From positions 1 to 64,000 of the forward strand of contig JBIQLN010000002.1 in the NCBI GenBank assembly GCA_044464225.1: a DNA stretch of 64,000 nucleotides. Reading direction: 5' to 3'. The stretch is from 66-474 sp044464225 (GTDB lineage Bacteria > Pseudomonadota > Gammaproteobacteria > Xanthomonadales > Rhodanobacteraceae). Within the stretch, counting starts at the first letter, position 1, and each line of letters opens with the position of its first letter. The position numbers and the translations under genes are program-made. The notes below the pieces were generated by a model. The model saw only the letters and a program-made list of their open reading frames with translations. It was not told where the DNA came from and did not search any database. Of this stretch, positions 27,417 to 37,789 are shown in pieces.

Positions 27417-28199
27417 ATGCTGAAACTTGTCTGTGTGCTCGCCCTCGCCGTGGTTGCCGCGAGCGCGTGCTCGTCCGACCACCCCGCCGCAATCGCCGAT
27501 GCCGCTGCGACACCCGCGGCCGCCGGTTCGGTGACGCCGGCCGTGCGCACCGCCATCACGGCGGCCGTGACGCAAATGGCACCCGGCGCGAAGGTGCAGC
27601 AGATCGCGCCGATGCCGATCGCCGGACTGTTCCAGGTGGTTTCGCAGGGCCAGGTGCTGTACATGACCGGCGACGGGCGCTACGTGATCCAGGGCGATGC
27701 GTTCGACATCAAGACCCGCACGCCGCTCAACAGCCTGACGATGAACCGCCTGCGCCGCGATGCGATCGCCAAGCTGTCGCCGGAAGGCATGATCCGCTTC
27801 GCACCGCCCAATCCGAAATACACGGTGACGGTGTTCACCGACATCGACTGCCCGTACTGCCGCGCGTTCCACGCCAACATCACCGAGATCAACAAGCTAG
27901 GGATCGCCGTGGATTACCTGTTCTGGCCGCGCAGCGGGCTCGGCACGCCGTCGGCGCAGAAAGCCGTCGACGTGTGGTGCGCATCCGACCGCAGGGGCGC
28001 GCTGACCCGGGCGTTCGAGGGCCAGGGTCCGCGCAATGCCACGTGCCAGTCGCCGGTGGCGCACGACTTCAACCTCGGCATGAATCTCGGCGTGGACGGT
28101 ACGCCCACCATCATTGCCGACAACGGCGTGGTGCTGGGCGGTTACGTCGATCCCCAGGAGCTGTTGCGGCGCCTGGAGGCCGTGCACACCCCGAACTGA
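27417..28199 (+). CDS. dsbC: DsbC-like thiol:disulfide isomerase, lipoprotein
   Basis: 260 residues: lipoprotein signal with AASAC (C18), a DsbC N-terminal dimerisation domain (about 45-115, with VSQGQVLYMTGDGRYVIQGD), and a thioredoxin-fold domain with the active site DCPYCRAFH (C145, C148) and cis-proline loop GTPT. DsbC isomerises wrong disulfides in the periplasm and needs DsbD for reduction, which is not in this window. Membrane anchoring by a lipid is a variant on E. coli DsbC. It may serve the cysteine-rich DUF4124 neighbour, but that is speculation. Confidence 0.88.
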   Translation: MLKLVCVLALAVVAASACSSDHPAAIADAAATPAAAGSVTPAVRTAITAAVTQMAPGAKVQQIAPMPIAGLFQVVSQGQVLYMTGDGRYVIQGDAFDIKTRTPLNSLTMNRLRRDAIAKLSPEGMIRFAPPNPKYTVTVFTDIDCPYCRAFHANITEINKLGIAVDYLFWPRSGLGTPSAQKAVDVWCASDRRGALTRAFEGQGPRNATCQSPVAHDFNLGMNLGVDGTPTIIADNGVVLGGYVDPQELLRRLEAVHTPN

Positions 28200-28252
28200 C
28201 GCGCGGCCGGGACGGCCTCGGCGGCGGGTGGGTTCAGCGCTTCGGGCAGGGC

Positions 28253-28261
28253 TGCTAAAAT
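28253..28261 (+). promoter_or_regulatory. candidate extended -10 of purL
   Basis: TGCTAAAAT, an extended -10 box, 35 nt before the purL ATG; the -35 is not clear. Confidence 0.4.
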
Positions 28262-28295
28262 ATCCTGCTCCCTCCGGCCGCGGTTTCCCATCGCC

Positions 28296-31200
28296 ATGAT
28301 CGTTCTCGACGGGCGCAGCGCCCTGTCGGATTTCCGCCTCGACCGACTCAACCTGCGCCTCGGCGCCATCGCGAAGGGCATTCGCGTGCGCGGCGCCCGG
28401 CAGGTGTACTTCGTCGAATCGAAGTCGCAACTTTCGCCGACCCTCCACCGGCGCCTCGCGGAAGTGCTGGATGCCACCGAGGCGCCGCCCGCGGACGCGT
28501 CGTTGTGGGTGGTGCCGCGACTCGGCACATTGTCGCCGTGGTCCTCGAAGGCCACCGACATCGTGCACCACGTCGGTATCCACGTCTCGCGCGTCGAGCG
28601 CGGTACCGCATTCCTGATCGAGAATCTTCCCGACGCCGACGACCCCGCGTTCGCCGCCGTGGCGAACGCGTTGCACGACCCGATGACGCAATCGGTGCTG
28701 CTGAAGCTCGGCGATGCACGGCAGCTATTCCTGCGCGGCGAATCCGCGCCGCTGTCGTCCGTTGCATTGGGCGACGATGCGCGCACCGCCCTGCAAGGTG
28801 CCAACCAGGCGCTGGGGCTGGCGCTCGCCCCGGACGAGATCGATTATCTCGTCGACAACTACGCGAAGCTCGGCCGCGATCCGACCGACGCGGAACTGGT
28901 GATGTTCGCGCAGGCCAATTCCGAGCACTGCCGGCACAAGGTGTTCAACGCCAGCTTCACGGTCGATGGCGAGAAGCAATCGTCCACGCTGTTCGACCTG
29001 ATCCGCCACACCCACAAGACCTCGCCTGAGTACACGCTGTCGGCCTACAGCGACAACGCGGCGGTGATCGAAGGCTCGAACGGCGCGCGCTTCTTCGCCG
29101 ACGCCGACGGCGTCTGGCGCACGCATGTCGAAGCGATCCCGTACGCGATCAAGGTGGAAACCCACAATCACCCGACCGCGATTTCGCCATGGCCGGGCGC
29201 GGCCACCGGTTCCGGCGGCGAGATCCGCGACGAAGGTGCGGTCGGACGCGGCGGCAAACCGAAAGCCGGTCTGACCGGCTTTTCCGTCTCGCACTTGCGC
29301 ATCCCGGACCTGCCGCGGCCGTGGGAACAGGAGCGCCCGCTTCCGCCGCGTGTCGCCAGCGCATTCGAAATCATGCGTGACGGTCCGCTGGGTGCGGCGG
29401 GCTTCAACAACGAATTCGGACGGCCGTGCCTCGCGGGCTATTTCCGCACGTTCGAACTCGAAACCGGCAAGCCCGGCATGCGCCACGGCTACGACAAGCC
29501 GATCATGCTGGCCGGCGGCGTCGCCAACGTGCGGCCGATGCTGGTGAAGAAGAACAAGCTGGCACCGGGCGACAGCGTGATCGTGCTGGGCGGCCCCGCG
29601 ATGCTGATCGGGCTCGGCGGCGGCGCGGCGTCGTCGATGGCGGCCGGTGCATCCAGCGAGGCGCTCGACTTCGCCTCGGTGCAGCGCGACAACCCCGAGA
29701 TGCAGCGCCGCTGCCAGGAAGTGATCGACGCCTGCTGCGCATCCGGCGAAGCCAGCCCCATCGTCGCGATCCACGATGTCGGCGCGGGCGGCCTGTCCAA
29801 CGCCATTCCCGAACTGCTGCACGATTCCGGCGTGGGCGGCGACATCGACCTTGACGCGGTGCCGCTGGACGATCCGCAACTCTCGCCGATGCAGATCTGG
29901 TGCAACGAGTCGCAGGAACGCTACGTGCTCGGCGTGAAACCCGCGGACCTCGACGCGTTCCGCGCGCTGTGCGAACGCGAGCGCTGCCCGTTCGCGGTGG
30001 TCGGCACCGCGACCGAAGAACAGCGCCTGCGCGTGCGTTCGAAGCGCGATCCCGGCGTGATCGACATGGAACTCGCGACCCTGCTCGGCAAACCGCCGCG
30101 CATGCGCCGCGATGCGACGCGCGTCAAACCGCAACTCGACATCATCCCGGACCTTACCGGCATCGGCCTTGACGATGCGATCGAGCGGGTGCTGCGGATG
30201 CCCGCGGTCGCCGACAAGGCGTTCCTGATCCACATCGGCGACCGCAGCGTGGGCGGCCTGTGCGCACGCGATCAACTGGTCGGACCCTGGCAGGTGCCGG
30301 TGGCGGACTGTGCGCTGACGCTGGCCGATTTCGAAGGCCACGCCGGCGAGGCGATGGCGATGGGCGAACGCGCACCCGTTGCCGTGCTGGATGGCGCGGC
30401 CTCCGCGCGGCTTGCGTTGGGCGAAGCGATCACCAACCTGATCGCGGCACCGATCGCGAGCCTCGACGAAGTCCGCCTGTCGGCCAACTGGATGGCCGCG
30501 ATCGGCCATGAGGGCGAAGACGCGGCGCTGTTCGATGCGGTGGAAGCCGTATCCAAGCAACTTTGCCCCGCACTCGGGATCTCGATTCCCGTCGGCAAGG
30601 ATTCGCTGTCGATGCGGACGCTGTGGTGCGATGCCGATCGCGAACAACGCACCATCGCGCCCGTGTCGCTGATCGTCAGCGCGTTCGCACGCGTGGGCGA
30701 CGTGCGTGGTGCCTTGACGCCGCAGATCCGGATGGATGCGGGCGATACGGAACTGTGGCTGGTCGATCTCGGCGCCGGACGTGATCGCCTCGGCGGCTCG
30801 GTGCTGACGCAAGCCTACGAACGCGGTGGCGGCATGCCGCCGGATTTCGAACACCCGGAACGCCTGCGCGGCCTGTTCGACGCGATCCGTGCCGCGCGCG
30901 CGCAGAACCTGCTGCTGGCCTATCACGACCGTTCCGACGGTGGCGCCATCGTCACCCTGCTGGAGATGGCGTTCGCGGGCCACTGCGGACTCGAGATTTT
31001 CCTCGACGGCTGGGCCGACAACGCGCTTCGCGCGTTGTTCAACGAGGAACTAGGCGCGGTCGTGCAGGTGCGCGTGGATGACCACGATGCTTTTGCGGCA
31101 ATCGTCGAAGCCCACGGGCTGGCCGACATGGCGCGGGTTGTCGCCCGTCCCAAGGCCAAGCTCGGCATCAAGCTGTATGGCGGCGACGAAACCGTCGCCA

Positions 31201-32153
31201 AATGGAACTGGCGCAAGCTGATCGATGCATGGCACGAAACCAGCCATGCGATGCAGCGCCTGCGCGACAACCCGGCCTGCGCCGACGCCGAACGCGATTG
31301 GCGCAGCGACGATGGCGATCCGGGTTTGCAGGCGAAGCTGACCTTCGACCCGGCCGACGACACCGCCGCGCCTTACATCGCCAAGGGCGCGCGTCCGCGC
31401 GTGGCGGTGTTGCGCGAACAGGGCGTCAATGGTCAGGTGGAAATGGCGGCGGCGTTCACCCGCGCGGGCTTCGACGCGGTGGACGTGCACATGAGCGACC
31501 TGGTGACCGGCCGGCATACGCTGGCGGAATTCGCCGGCTTTGCCGCAGGCGGCGGGTTCTCCTACGGCGACGTACTCGGTGCGGGCCGTGGCTGGGCCGC
31601 TTCAATCCTCTACCACGACGAACTCCGCGATCGGTTCGCGGCGTTTTTCGCCGACGAATCGAAATTCGCCGTGGGCATGTGCAACGGCTGCCAGATGCTG
31701 GCGCACCTGAAATCCATCATCCCGGGTGCCGGACTCTGGCCGACTTTCGCGCGCAACGCCTCGGAACAATACGAATCGCGCCTGGTGACACTGGAAGTGC
31801 TGGATGCCGGCTCGATCCTGTTCCGCGGCATGGCCGGTTCGCGCATCCCGGTGGTCGCCGCCCATGGCGAGGGCCGTGCCGTGTTCCCCGAAGGCAGCAA
31901 GGCCGGCAAGGCCACCGCCTGCGTTCGCTTCGTGGACAACCGCGGCAAGGCAACGGAAACCTTCCCCTACAATCCCAACGGATCGGCGGACGGACTGGCG
32001 GGTTTCACCGCCGCGTCCGGACGCGTGACCATCCTCATGCCACACCCGGAGAGGGTGTTCCGTACGGTGCAGATGAGCTGGCACCCGCGCGAATGGGGTG
32101 AAGATTCACCCTGGATGCGGATCTTCCGCAACGCAAGGGCATTCGTGGGCTGA
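28296..32153 (+). CDS. purL: phosphoribosylformylglycinamidine synthase
   Basis: Fourth step of purine synthesis, converting FGAR, glutamine and ATP to FGAM. The 1285-residue single-chain form contains the N-terminal PurS-like part, the synthetase core (QANSEHCRHKVFN near 207, VETHNHPTAISPW near 287, GVANVRPM, SIPVGKDSLSM), and the C-terminal glutaminase with VLREQGVNGQVEMAAAF, the nucleophile in GMCNGCQML (cysteine near 1135) and PHPERVFR for the His/Glu pair. Length matches the large gammaproteobacterial type. No other pur gene is adjacent. Confidence 0.97.
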   Translation: MIVLDGRSALSDFRLDRLNLRLGAIAKGIRVRGARQVYFVESKSQLSPTLHRRLAEVLDATEAPPADASLWVVPRLGTLSPWSSKATDIVHHVGIHVSRVERGTAFLIENLPDADDPAFAAVANALHDPMTQSVLLKLGDARQLFLRGESAPLSSVALGDDARTALQGANQALGLALAPDEIDYLVDNYAKLGRDPTDAELVMFAQANSEHCRHKVFNASFTVDGEKQSSTLFDLIRHTHKTSPEYTLSAYSDNAAVIEGSNGARFFADADGVWRTHVEAIPYAIKVETHNHPTAISPWPGAATGSGGEIRDEGAVGRGGKPKAGLTGFSVSHLRIPDLPRPWEQERPLPPRVASAFEIMRDGPLGAAGFNNEFGRPCLAGYFRTFELETGKPGMRHGYDKPIMLAGGVANVRPMLVKKNKLAPGDSVIVLGGPAMLIGLGGGAASSMAAGASSEALDFASVQRDNPEMQRRCQEVIDACCASGEASPIVAIHDVGAGGLSNAIPELLHDSGVGGDIDLDAVPLDDPQLSPMQIWCNESQERYVLGVKPADLDAFRALCERERCPFAVVGTATEEQRLRVRSKRDPGVIDMELATLLGKPPRMRRDATRVKPQLDIIPDLTGIGLDDAIERVLRMPAVADKAFLIHIGDRSVGGLCARDQLVGPWQVPVADCALTLADFEGHAGEAMAMGERAPVAVLDGAASARLALGEAITNLIAAPIASLDEVRLSANWMAAIGHEGEDAALFDAVEAVSKQLCPALGISIPVGKDSLSMRTLWCDADREQRTIAPVSLIVSAFARVGDVRGALTPQIRMDAGDTELWLVDLGAGRDRLGGSVLTQAYERGGGMPPDFEHPERLRGLFDAIRAARAQNLLLAYHDRSDGGAIVTLLEMAFAGHCGLEIFLDGWADNALRALFNEELGAVVQVRVDDHDAFAAIVEAHGLADMARVVARPKAKLGIKLYGGDETVAKWNWRKLIDAWHETSHAMQRLRDNPACADAERDWRSDDGDPGLQAKLTFDPADDTAAPYIAKGARPRVAVLREQGVNGQVEMAAAFTRAGFDAVDVHMSDLVTGRHTLAEFAGFAAGGGFSYGDVLGAGRGWAASILYHDELRDRFAAFFADESKFAVGMCNGCQMLAHLKSIIPGAGLWPTFARNASEQYESRLVTLEVLDAGSILFRGMAGSRIPVVAAHGEGRAVFPEGSKAGKATACVRFVDNRGKATETFPYNPNGSADGLAGFTAASGRVTILMPHPERVFRTVQMSWHPREWGEDSPWMRIFRNARAFVG

Positions 32154-32163
32154 GTGTCCCGTC

Positions 32164-32829
32164 CTACGCGGCGACGGGCGCGTCGGCCTGCGCTTCAGGC
32201 GCCGCCCGCGCGAAGGCTTCGAGCTGGCGGCAGATCGCATCGATCGATTCGATCACGGGATACCGTTCCAGCGGCACGCCGAAGCGCCGTGCGTTGTACA
32301 CCTGCGGGACCAGGCAGCAATCGGCCAGCGTGGGCGTCGAGCCCTCGCAAAACGGGCCGGTGCGGTGGGCGGCCAGCATGGCTTCGATCGCGTCGAAGCC
32401 GATCTCGATCCAGTGCCGCGACCACGCGAGCTTCTGTTCATCGCTCGCGGCGAGCTCACGCTGCAGGTATTGCAGCACCCGCAGGTTGCCGATCGGGTGG
32501 ATGTCGCACGCGATCGCCTGCGCGACCGCCCGCACCCGTGCACATCCCAGTGCGCTGGACGGCAGCAGTCGCGGCGTATCGGGATAGGCATCCTCCAGGT
32601 ATTCGATGATCGCGAGCGATTCGACGAGCGCCTTGTCTCCATCGACCAGCGTCGGCACCAGTTGCTGGGGGTTCAGTGCACGGTACTCGTCGTGGTGCTG
32701 CTCGCCGCCGTCGCGCACCAGGTGCACGGGCGCGATGACGTAATCGAGCCCCTTCAGGTTGAGGGCGATGCGCACCCGGTAGGCCGCGCTGGATCGCCAA
32801 TAGCTGTACAACGTGAACGTTTCGGGCAT
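32164..32829 (-). CDS. maiA: maleylacetoacetate isomerase (zeta-class GST)
   Basis: Glutathione-dependent cis-trans isomerase of tyrosine/phenylalanine breakdown. The 221-residue protein begins with the thioredoxin-like GST domain and the zeta-class signature YSYWRSSAAYRVRIAL (S13, S14 near the thiol), continues with NPQQLVPTL and LVESLAIIEYLE, and ends in the all-helical domain with a CDIHPI.NLRVLQYL segment typical of MaiA. The other genes of the pathway (hmgA, fahA) are not here. Convergent with purL, 10 nt apart. Confidence 0.9.
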   Translation of the reverse strand: MPETFTLYSYWRSSAAYRVRIALNLKGLDYVIAPVHLVRDGGEQHHDEYRALNPQQLVPTLVDGDKALVESLAIIEYLEDAYPDTPRLLPSSALGCARVRAVAQAIACDIHPIGNLRVLQYLQRELAASDEQKLAWSRHWIEIGFDAIEAMLAAHRTGPFCEGSTPTLADCCLVPQVYNARRFGVPLERYPVIESIDAICRQLEAFARAAPEAQADAPVAA

Positions 32830-32938
32830 GCGGGTTCCCGCCGGCAATCGAAACAGGAAAGGTTAGCGCAATTGCGCACTGCCAGCGTGCCATCGACAAT
32901 GCAAAATTCGACGCCGCATCGATCGCTGGGAGCCGTCC

Positions 32939-34123
32939 ATGACCTTCATCCGCATGACCGATCTCGACCTTTCCGGGAAGCGCGTGCTGATCCGCGAGGA
33001 TCTGAACGTCCCCATCCAGGACGGCAAGATCACCTCGACCCAGCGCCTCGATGCAGCGCTTCCGACCATTCGCGCGGCGCGCGACGCCGGCGCGGCAGTG
33101 ATGGTGATGTCGCACCTCGGCCGCCCCAAGGAAGGCGTGTTCGATGAAGCGCAATCGTTGAAGCCCATCGCGGAGTGGCTGTCGGAGAAACTCGGCGCGA
33201 CGGTGCGCCTGCAACGCGACTACCTCGAGGGCGTCGATGCGAAGAACGGGGAAGTCGTGCTGCTGGAAAACTGCCGGATGAATGTCGGCGAGAAGTCCGA
33301 CGACGAAGCGCTCGCGAAAAAATACGCCGCGCTCTGCGACGTCTTCGTGATGGACGCGTTCGGTACCGCGCACCGTGCGCAGGCGTCCACGCACGGCGTC
33401 GCGAAGTTCGCGAAGACCGCGTGCGCGGGCCCGCTGCTGGCGGCCGAACTGGACGCGCTGGGCAAGGCGATGAAGGACCCGGCGCGCCCGCTGCTGGCGA
33501 TCGTCGCCGGCTCCAAGGTCTCCACCAAGCTCGACCTGCTGCAGAACCTGGTCCAGCGCGTCGACCAGTTGATCGTCGGCGGCGGCATCGCCAACACCTT
33601 CATCGCGGCCGCGGGGCACGACGTGGGCAAGTCGCTGTTCGAGCCCGACCTGCTGGACGCCGCCCGCAAGGTGATCGAAGCCGCCCACGCGCGCGGGGCC
33701 GACGTGCCGATTCCAGGCGACGTGGTGACGGCACCCGGGTTCGCGGCCGACGCACCGGCCACGGTGAAGCCGGTGGCAGAGGTCGGCGATGGAGAAATGA
33801 TCCTCGACATCGGTCCCGATACCGCGGAACGCTACGCGGACATGATCGCCAGGGCCGGCACGGTGGTGTGGAACGGCCCCGTCGGCGTGTTCGAATTCGA
33901 TGCGTTCGGCCGGGGCACCGAAAGGCTCGCGCGCGCGATCGCCGACTCGAAGGCCTTCTCGATCGCAGGCGGTGGCGACACCCTGGCCGCGGTCGACAAA
34001 TACGGCATCGAAGACAAGGTGTCGTACATCTCGACCGGCGGCGGCGCATTCCTGGAATTTCTCGAGGGCAAGACGCTGCCGGCGGTGGCCATGCTGGAAA
34101 CGCGGGCCGCGCAAGCCGGATGA
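32939..34123 (+). CDS. pgk: phosphoglycerate kinase
   Basis: Makes ATP from 1,3-bisphosphoglycerate in glycolysis. The 394-residue protein has RVLIREDLNVPIQDG with the substrate-binding arginine and aspartate, MSHLGRPK near 57-64, LLENCRMNVGE near 107-117, VAGSKVSTKLDLL (nucleotide region) near 196-208, and VWNGPVGVFE near 311. The Gly-rich STGGGA loop near the end is intact. The cysteine in place of the usual LLENVR valine is a harmless variation. Another glycolytic gene in the window with pfp, fbaB and pyk. Confidence 0.96.
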   Translation: MTFIRMTDLDLSGKRVLIREDLNVPIQDGKITSTQRLDAALPTIRAARDAGAAVMVMSHLGRPKEGVFDEAQSLKPIAEWLSEKLGATVRLQRDYLEGVDAKNGEVVLLENCRMNVGEKSDDEALAKKYAALCDVFVMDAFGTAHRAQASTHGVAKFAKTACAGPLLAAELDALGKAMKDPARPLLAIVAGSKVSTKLDLLQNLVQRVDQLIVGGGIANTFIAAAGHDVGKSLFEPDLLDAARKVIEAAHARGADVPIPGDVVTAPGFAADAPATVKPVAEVGDGEMILDIGPDTAERYADMIARAGTVVWNGPVGVFEFDAFGRGTERLARAIADSKAFSIAGGGDTLAAVDKYGIEDKVSYISTGGGAFLEFLEGKTLPAVAMLETRAAQAG

Positions 34124-34711
34124 CTCCTCGTTCCATCGCTACGGGAAACGCGGGGACACGCGGCGCGCGCTCCGCTCTGCATTTTGCATTCGCGGACAAA
34201 TGAGTTTACATTTTGGGCGCAACCCGCCCCAGCTGGAACACGGGTGCAGGTTGCGTGCAATGCGAGCCCTCAAAACCACTTGAGTGGTGACGATAAGGAC
34301 GTCGCCCGGGAGGCTTTCGTGGCAACCGTGTCGTGCGCATCCAGGGAACACGCCAGTGTCGAGCCGGCGGCTCGGGAGCGCAGGCGGCGCGGCCCCTTCC
34401 TTGCGGCCTCGCCCGCCCGCCACCGCGAGCCCATCCGGCGCGTGCGAAATCGCTGGACCCACGCGGGCAATTTCCACCGATGGCCCCAGCCGGCCCAGGC
34501 GATCATGCGTGTCCGGCGCGTGGACGTGCCGCATGCCGCGCGCGGGCGCTTCCCCATCCCGATGCATGCACACGGGAGGCGTCGGCAACGAACGTGACGA
34601 CTGTCGCGCGCAAGGCGGCTGCCCGCGCCCGCGGGCAGGGGGCACCCGCCTGAACAACAGGAAGAGGCTCGCACGCGGGCCCGATGGATGACAACACGCA
34701 GGAGGCGAAAA
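34124..34711 (+). other. long leader region of the TonB receptor gene
   Basis: 588 nt without a convincing gene. Its left part is AT-rich and holds a good promoter (34184-34212). If transcription starts there, the receptor mRNA has a leader of nearly 490 nt, with a short hairpin CCACT/AGTGG near 34276 and GC-rich stems further on (for example CCCGCGCCCGCGGGC near 34622). I recognise no known riboswitch. Confidence 0.55.
34184..34212 (+). promoter_or_regulatory. candidate promoter of the TonB-dependent receptor
   Basis: -35 TTGCAT (34184-34189), 17-nt spacer, -10 TACATT (34207-34212), in a locally AT-rich stretch that stands out from the surrounding sequence. Confidence 0.6.
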
Positions 34712-37700
34712 ATGAAACGTCGTACGCTGTTGCAGAAGAGACTGCTCGCCGCACTGATCACGAGTGCATCCGCCGCGACCCTGATGCTGCCCACGCCGAC
34801 CTGGGCGCAATCGGCCAACGCCAACCTGCGTGGCACGGCCCCGCCCAATGCGCAGATCACCGTACGCAACACCGCCACCGGCTCGGTGCGTGTCACGAAG
34901 GCATCGTCGAGCGGCAGCTACGTACTGGTCGGCCTGCCGCCCGGCACGTACCGCGTCGATGCCGGCCCCGGCACCGAGCAGACGGTCACGTTGTCCGTCG
35001 CATCGACGGGCACCCTCAACCTCGGCGCGGCCACCACGCCGACCCCTGCGCCTGGGCAGGCGCCGGCAACGCTGGCCACCGTGCAGGTCGTCGGCACGCC
35101 GCTGTTCGACGCCAAGACATCGCAGGTCGGTCAAACGGTTTCGCAACACCAGATCCAGACCATGCCGCAGGTGACGCGCAACTTCCTGGAGTTCGCCGAC
35201 ACGGTCCCGGGCATGATTTTCACGGTGAGCCAGAATGGCAACACGTCACTGCGGAGCGGCACGCAGAACACCGCCGCGCTCAACGTATACATCGATGGGG
35301 TAAGCCAGAAGAGTTACCTGTTCGGCGGTGTGTCCGGCCAGAACGCGACCCAGGGCAATCCCTTCCCCGAACTCGCGATCGGCCAGTACAAGGTCATCAC
35401 TTCCAACTACAAGGCCGAGTACGGCCAGCTGTCGAGTGCGGCCGTCACCGCCGTGACCAAATCCGGTACCAACCAGTTCCACGGCGAGGTCTACGGCAAC
35501 TACACCGACGACAGCTATCGGGACATGACGCCCAGCGAAAAGGCGTCGGGCCAGAAGACGGCCTCGGAAAGCAAGGAGTACGGCTTCGCGCTGGGCGGCC
35601 CGATCATCAAGGACCGGATGCACTTCTTCATCACCAACTCGGTGAAGCGATTCAATACGCCCGTTGCGGTGGTGCCTGGCATCACCGGCGTCACCGACCT
35701 GCTGCCGCCCGACGTGCAGGCACAACTCGGCCCCGCCAACCTGCCATTCTTCGAAAACCTGTTCTTCGGCAAGCTGGACTGGGAGCCCAGCGACAGCGAT
35801 CGGCTCGAATTGCGCGCCCAGATCCGCAACGAAAACCAGATCGGCAACCTCGGCGGCACGACGGCCGCCTCGGCGGGCATCCAGACCAAGAACACCGCCA
35901 AGCGGTACGAGCTCTACTGGTCGCACAGCACGGACGCGTGGTTCAACGAGGCTCTGCTGACGTACGAGAACGCGTTCTTCGTGCCACAGCAGATCACGTC
36001 CGGCGTCGGGCAGGCCTACAGTTTCGGACCCAACAACAATGCGTTGATCGTCCAGACCGGCGCACCCGACCCGCGTGCCGAGCAGAACAAGGGCCAGAAG
36101 GGGCCCGGTTTCAAGGACGACCTGACTTTCACCGATCTCCACTGGCTCGGCGACCACGTGGTCAAAGTGGGCGTGCGCTACGCCGACCTGACGCTGGTGG
36201 CGCAGGACGCTGGCGACGCCACGGCCCAGGCGTTCTACAACGTGTGCCCGCCCGGTGGCGGGGCGAACTGTCCGCCCGGCAGTCCCGTCGGCGCCAACCC
36301 GACGCCTTACAAGGCGACGTTCGGGGTGCAATCGGTGGGCTTGAGTCCGATCGTGCGCACCAAGGACAGGCAATTCGGCGCCTACATCCAGGACGACTGG
36401 GACGTCAACGACCATCTGACGCTGAACCTCGGCGTGCGTTGGGACATGGAACGCAACGCCTCGTACCTCGACTGGGTCACGCCGGCCAACGTCGTTGCCG
36501 GATTCAACAGCCAGGATCCGAACGCACCCCCCGGGCAGACCTACGCGCAGACATTGGCGCTGGGCGGCGTCGACATCAATGACTACATCAGCAACGGCCA
36601 CAACCGCAGCCCCAAGAAGGACGAATGGCAACCGCGGCTCGGTTTTTCCTACGACATCAACGGCGACCAGAAGCACGTGATCTTCGGCGGCGCCGGTCGC
36701 GCCTACGACCGCAACCTGTACAACTACCTGCAGCTGGAGCAGACGAAGTTCGCGCTGGACCAGGAAACCTACTACTTCGGCAGCCCGAGCCAGCCTTGCA
36801 TGGGGCAACCCTGCACACCCTGGGATCCGAAGTACCTGGATGTGGCGAACCTGCAGGCGCTGGTGCAGGGCACCAATGCCGGCAAGGAAGTCGACGTGAT
36901 CAACAACGACCTCAAGGTGCCGTATTCCGACCAGTTCAGCCTCGGCATGCGCAACACGCTGGGCGCATGGAACACCAGCGCCACCGTGGTCCGCGTGGTC
37001 AGCAAGGATGGTTTCGTGTTCACGCTGGGCAACCGTTACCCCAACGGTGCCTTCTGGGGCAATCCGCAACTGTGCAGCCCCACCGCGACGCCGGGCGTCA
37101 GCCAGCCATGGGGGTGCCCGATCCCGGGCTTCGGCAACCTGATCATCGGCAACAACGGCATCGAAACCCGCAGCACCCAGATCCTGCTGTACGCGGAAAA
37201 ACCGTACACCCGGGAATCCGGCTGGGGAATCACCGTTGCCTATACCCACACCAACGCGACCCAGAACCGCAACCTCAGGCCGGATTTCACCGGCGAGAAT
37301 TATGCGTTCGATGAAGAAACCATCCAGGACTATCCGTTCATCCTCTCCAACGCCGTGCCCAAGCACCGGCTGGTCGCCACCGGCGTCGTCGACATTCCCT
37401 GGGACATCACGTTGTCCGCGAAACTGACCCTGGCGACACCGACTCCGTTCAATGACGTCGCCTGTTACGGTGCCACCTTCCCGAACGGCAGCACGTGCCT
37501 GCCGACCGCTGCCGTTCCGACTGGCGGCAAACGCTTCCTGATCGGCGGTCCGATATGGGGCTATCGCGACGTCGACTTTTCCGCGATCAAGAACATCCAC
37601 ATCAACGACGGCGTGTACTGGTACCTTCGCCTGGACATCATCAACGCCTTCAACTACAAGAACTACAGCGACGTGCTGGCCACCTGGGGATCCAACGGCG

Positions 37701-37789
37701 TGTACGATCCGGTCGTCGCCTACAACACCACCGGCAACATCACCGGCGTGCCGCGTACCTTCAAGTTCACCATGGGCGTTCGATGGTGA
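34712..37789 (+). CDS. Oar-like TonB-dependent outer-membrane receptor
   Basis: 1025 residues: signal peptide (about 1-33, ending TPTWAQS), a carboxypeptidase-regulatory-like domain (about 34-105, AQITVRNTATGSVRVTKASS), a plug domain (about 120-240, LATVQVVGTPLFD, PEFAIGQY-type sequence KVITSNYKAEYGQLSSAAV) and a beta-barrel to the C-terminus, ending TFKFTMGVRW. This domain order is that of Oar-type receptors, which import large ligands such as glycans or peptides with TonB energy. AGGAGG precedes the ATG. The adjacent PF10091 enzyme suggests a glycan substrate. It has two cysteine-containing loops (NVCPPGGGANCPPG). Confidence 0.9.
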   Translation: MKRRTLLQKRLLAALITSASAATLMLPTPTWAQSANANLRGTAPPNAQITVRNTATGSVRVTKASSSGSYVLVGLPPGTYRVDAGPGTEQTVTLSVASTGTLNLGAATTPTPAPGQAPATLATVQVVGTPLFDAKTSQVGQTVSQHQIQTMPQVTRNFLEFADTVPGMIFTVSQNGNTSLRSGTQNTAALNVYIDGVSQKSYLFGGVSGQNATQGNPFPELAIGQYKVITSNYKAEYGQLSSAAVTAVTKSGTNQFHGEVYGNYTDDSYRDMTPSEKASGQKTASESKEYGFALGGPIIKDRMHFFITNSVKRFNTPVAVVPGITGVTDLLPPDVQAQLGPANLPFFENLFFGKLDWEPSDSDRLELRAQIRNENQIGNLGGTTAASAGIQTKNTAKRYELYWSHSTDAWFNEALLTYENAFFVPQQITSGVGQAYSFGPNNNALIVQTGAPDPRAEQNKGQKGPGFKDDLTFTDLHWLGDHVVKVGVRYADLTLVAQDAGDATAQAFYNVCPPGGGANCPPGSPVGANPTPYKATFGVQSVGLSPIVRTKDRQFGAYIQDDWDVNDHLTLNLGVRWDMERNASYLDWVTPANVVAGFNSQDPNAPPGQTYAQTLALGGVDINDYISNGHNRSPKKDEWQPRLGFSYDINGDQKHVIFGGAGRAYDRNLYNYLQLEQTKFALDQETYYFGSPSQPCMGQPCTPWDPKYLDVANLQALVQGTNAGKEVDVINNDLKVPYSDQFSLGMRNTLGAWNTSATVVRVVSKDGFVFTLGNRYPNGAFWGNPQLCSPTATPGVSQPWGCPIPGFGNLIIGNNGIETRSTQILLYAEKPYTRESGWGITVAYTHTNATQNRNLRPDFTGENYAFDEETIQDYPFILSNAVPKHRLVATGVVDIPWDITLSAKLTLATPTPFNDVACYGATFPNGSTCLPTAAVPTGGKRFLIGGPIWGYRDVDFSAIKNIHINDGVYWYLRLDIINAFNYKNYSDVLATWGSNGVYDPVVAYNTTGNITGVPRTFKFTMGVRW

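Noticed and set aside
34124..34711. Possible known riboswitch (cobalamin or c-di-GMP type) in the receptor leader
   Set aside because: No B12-box or GEMM-like conserved core was recognised by eye.
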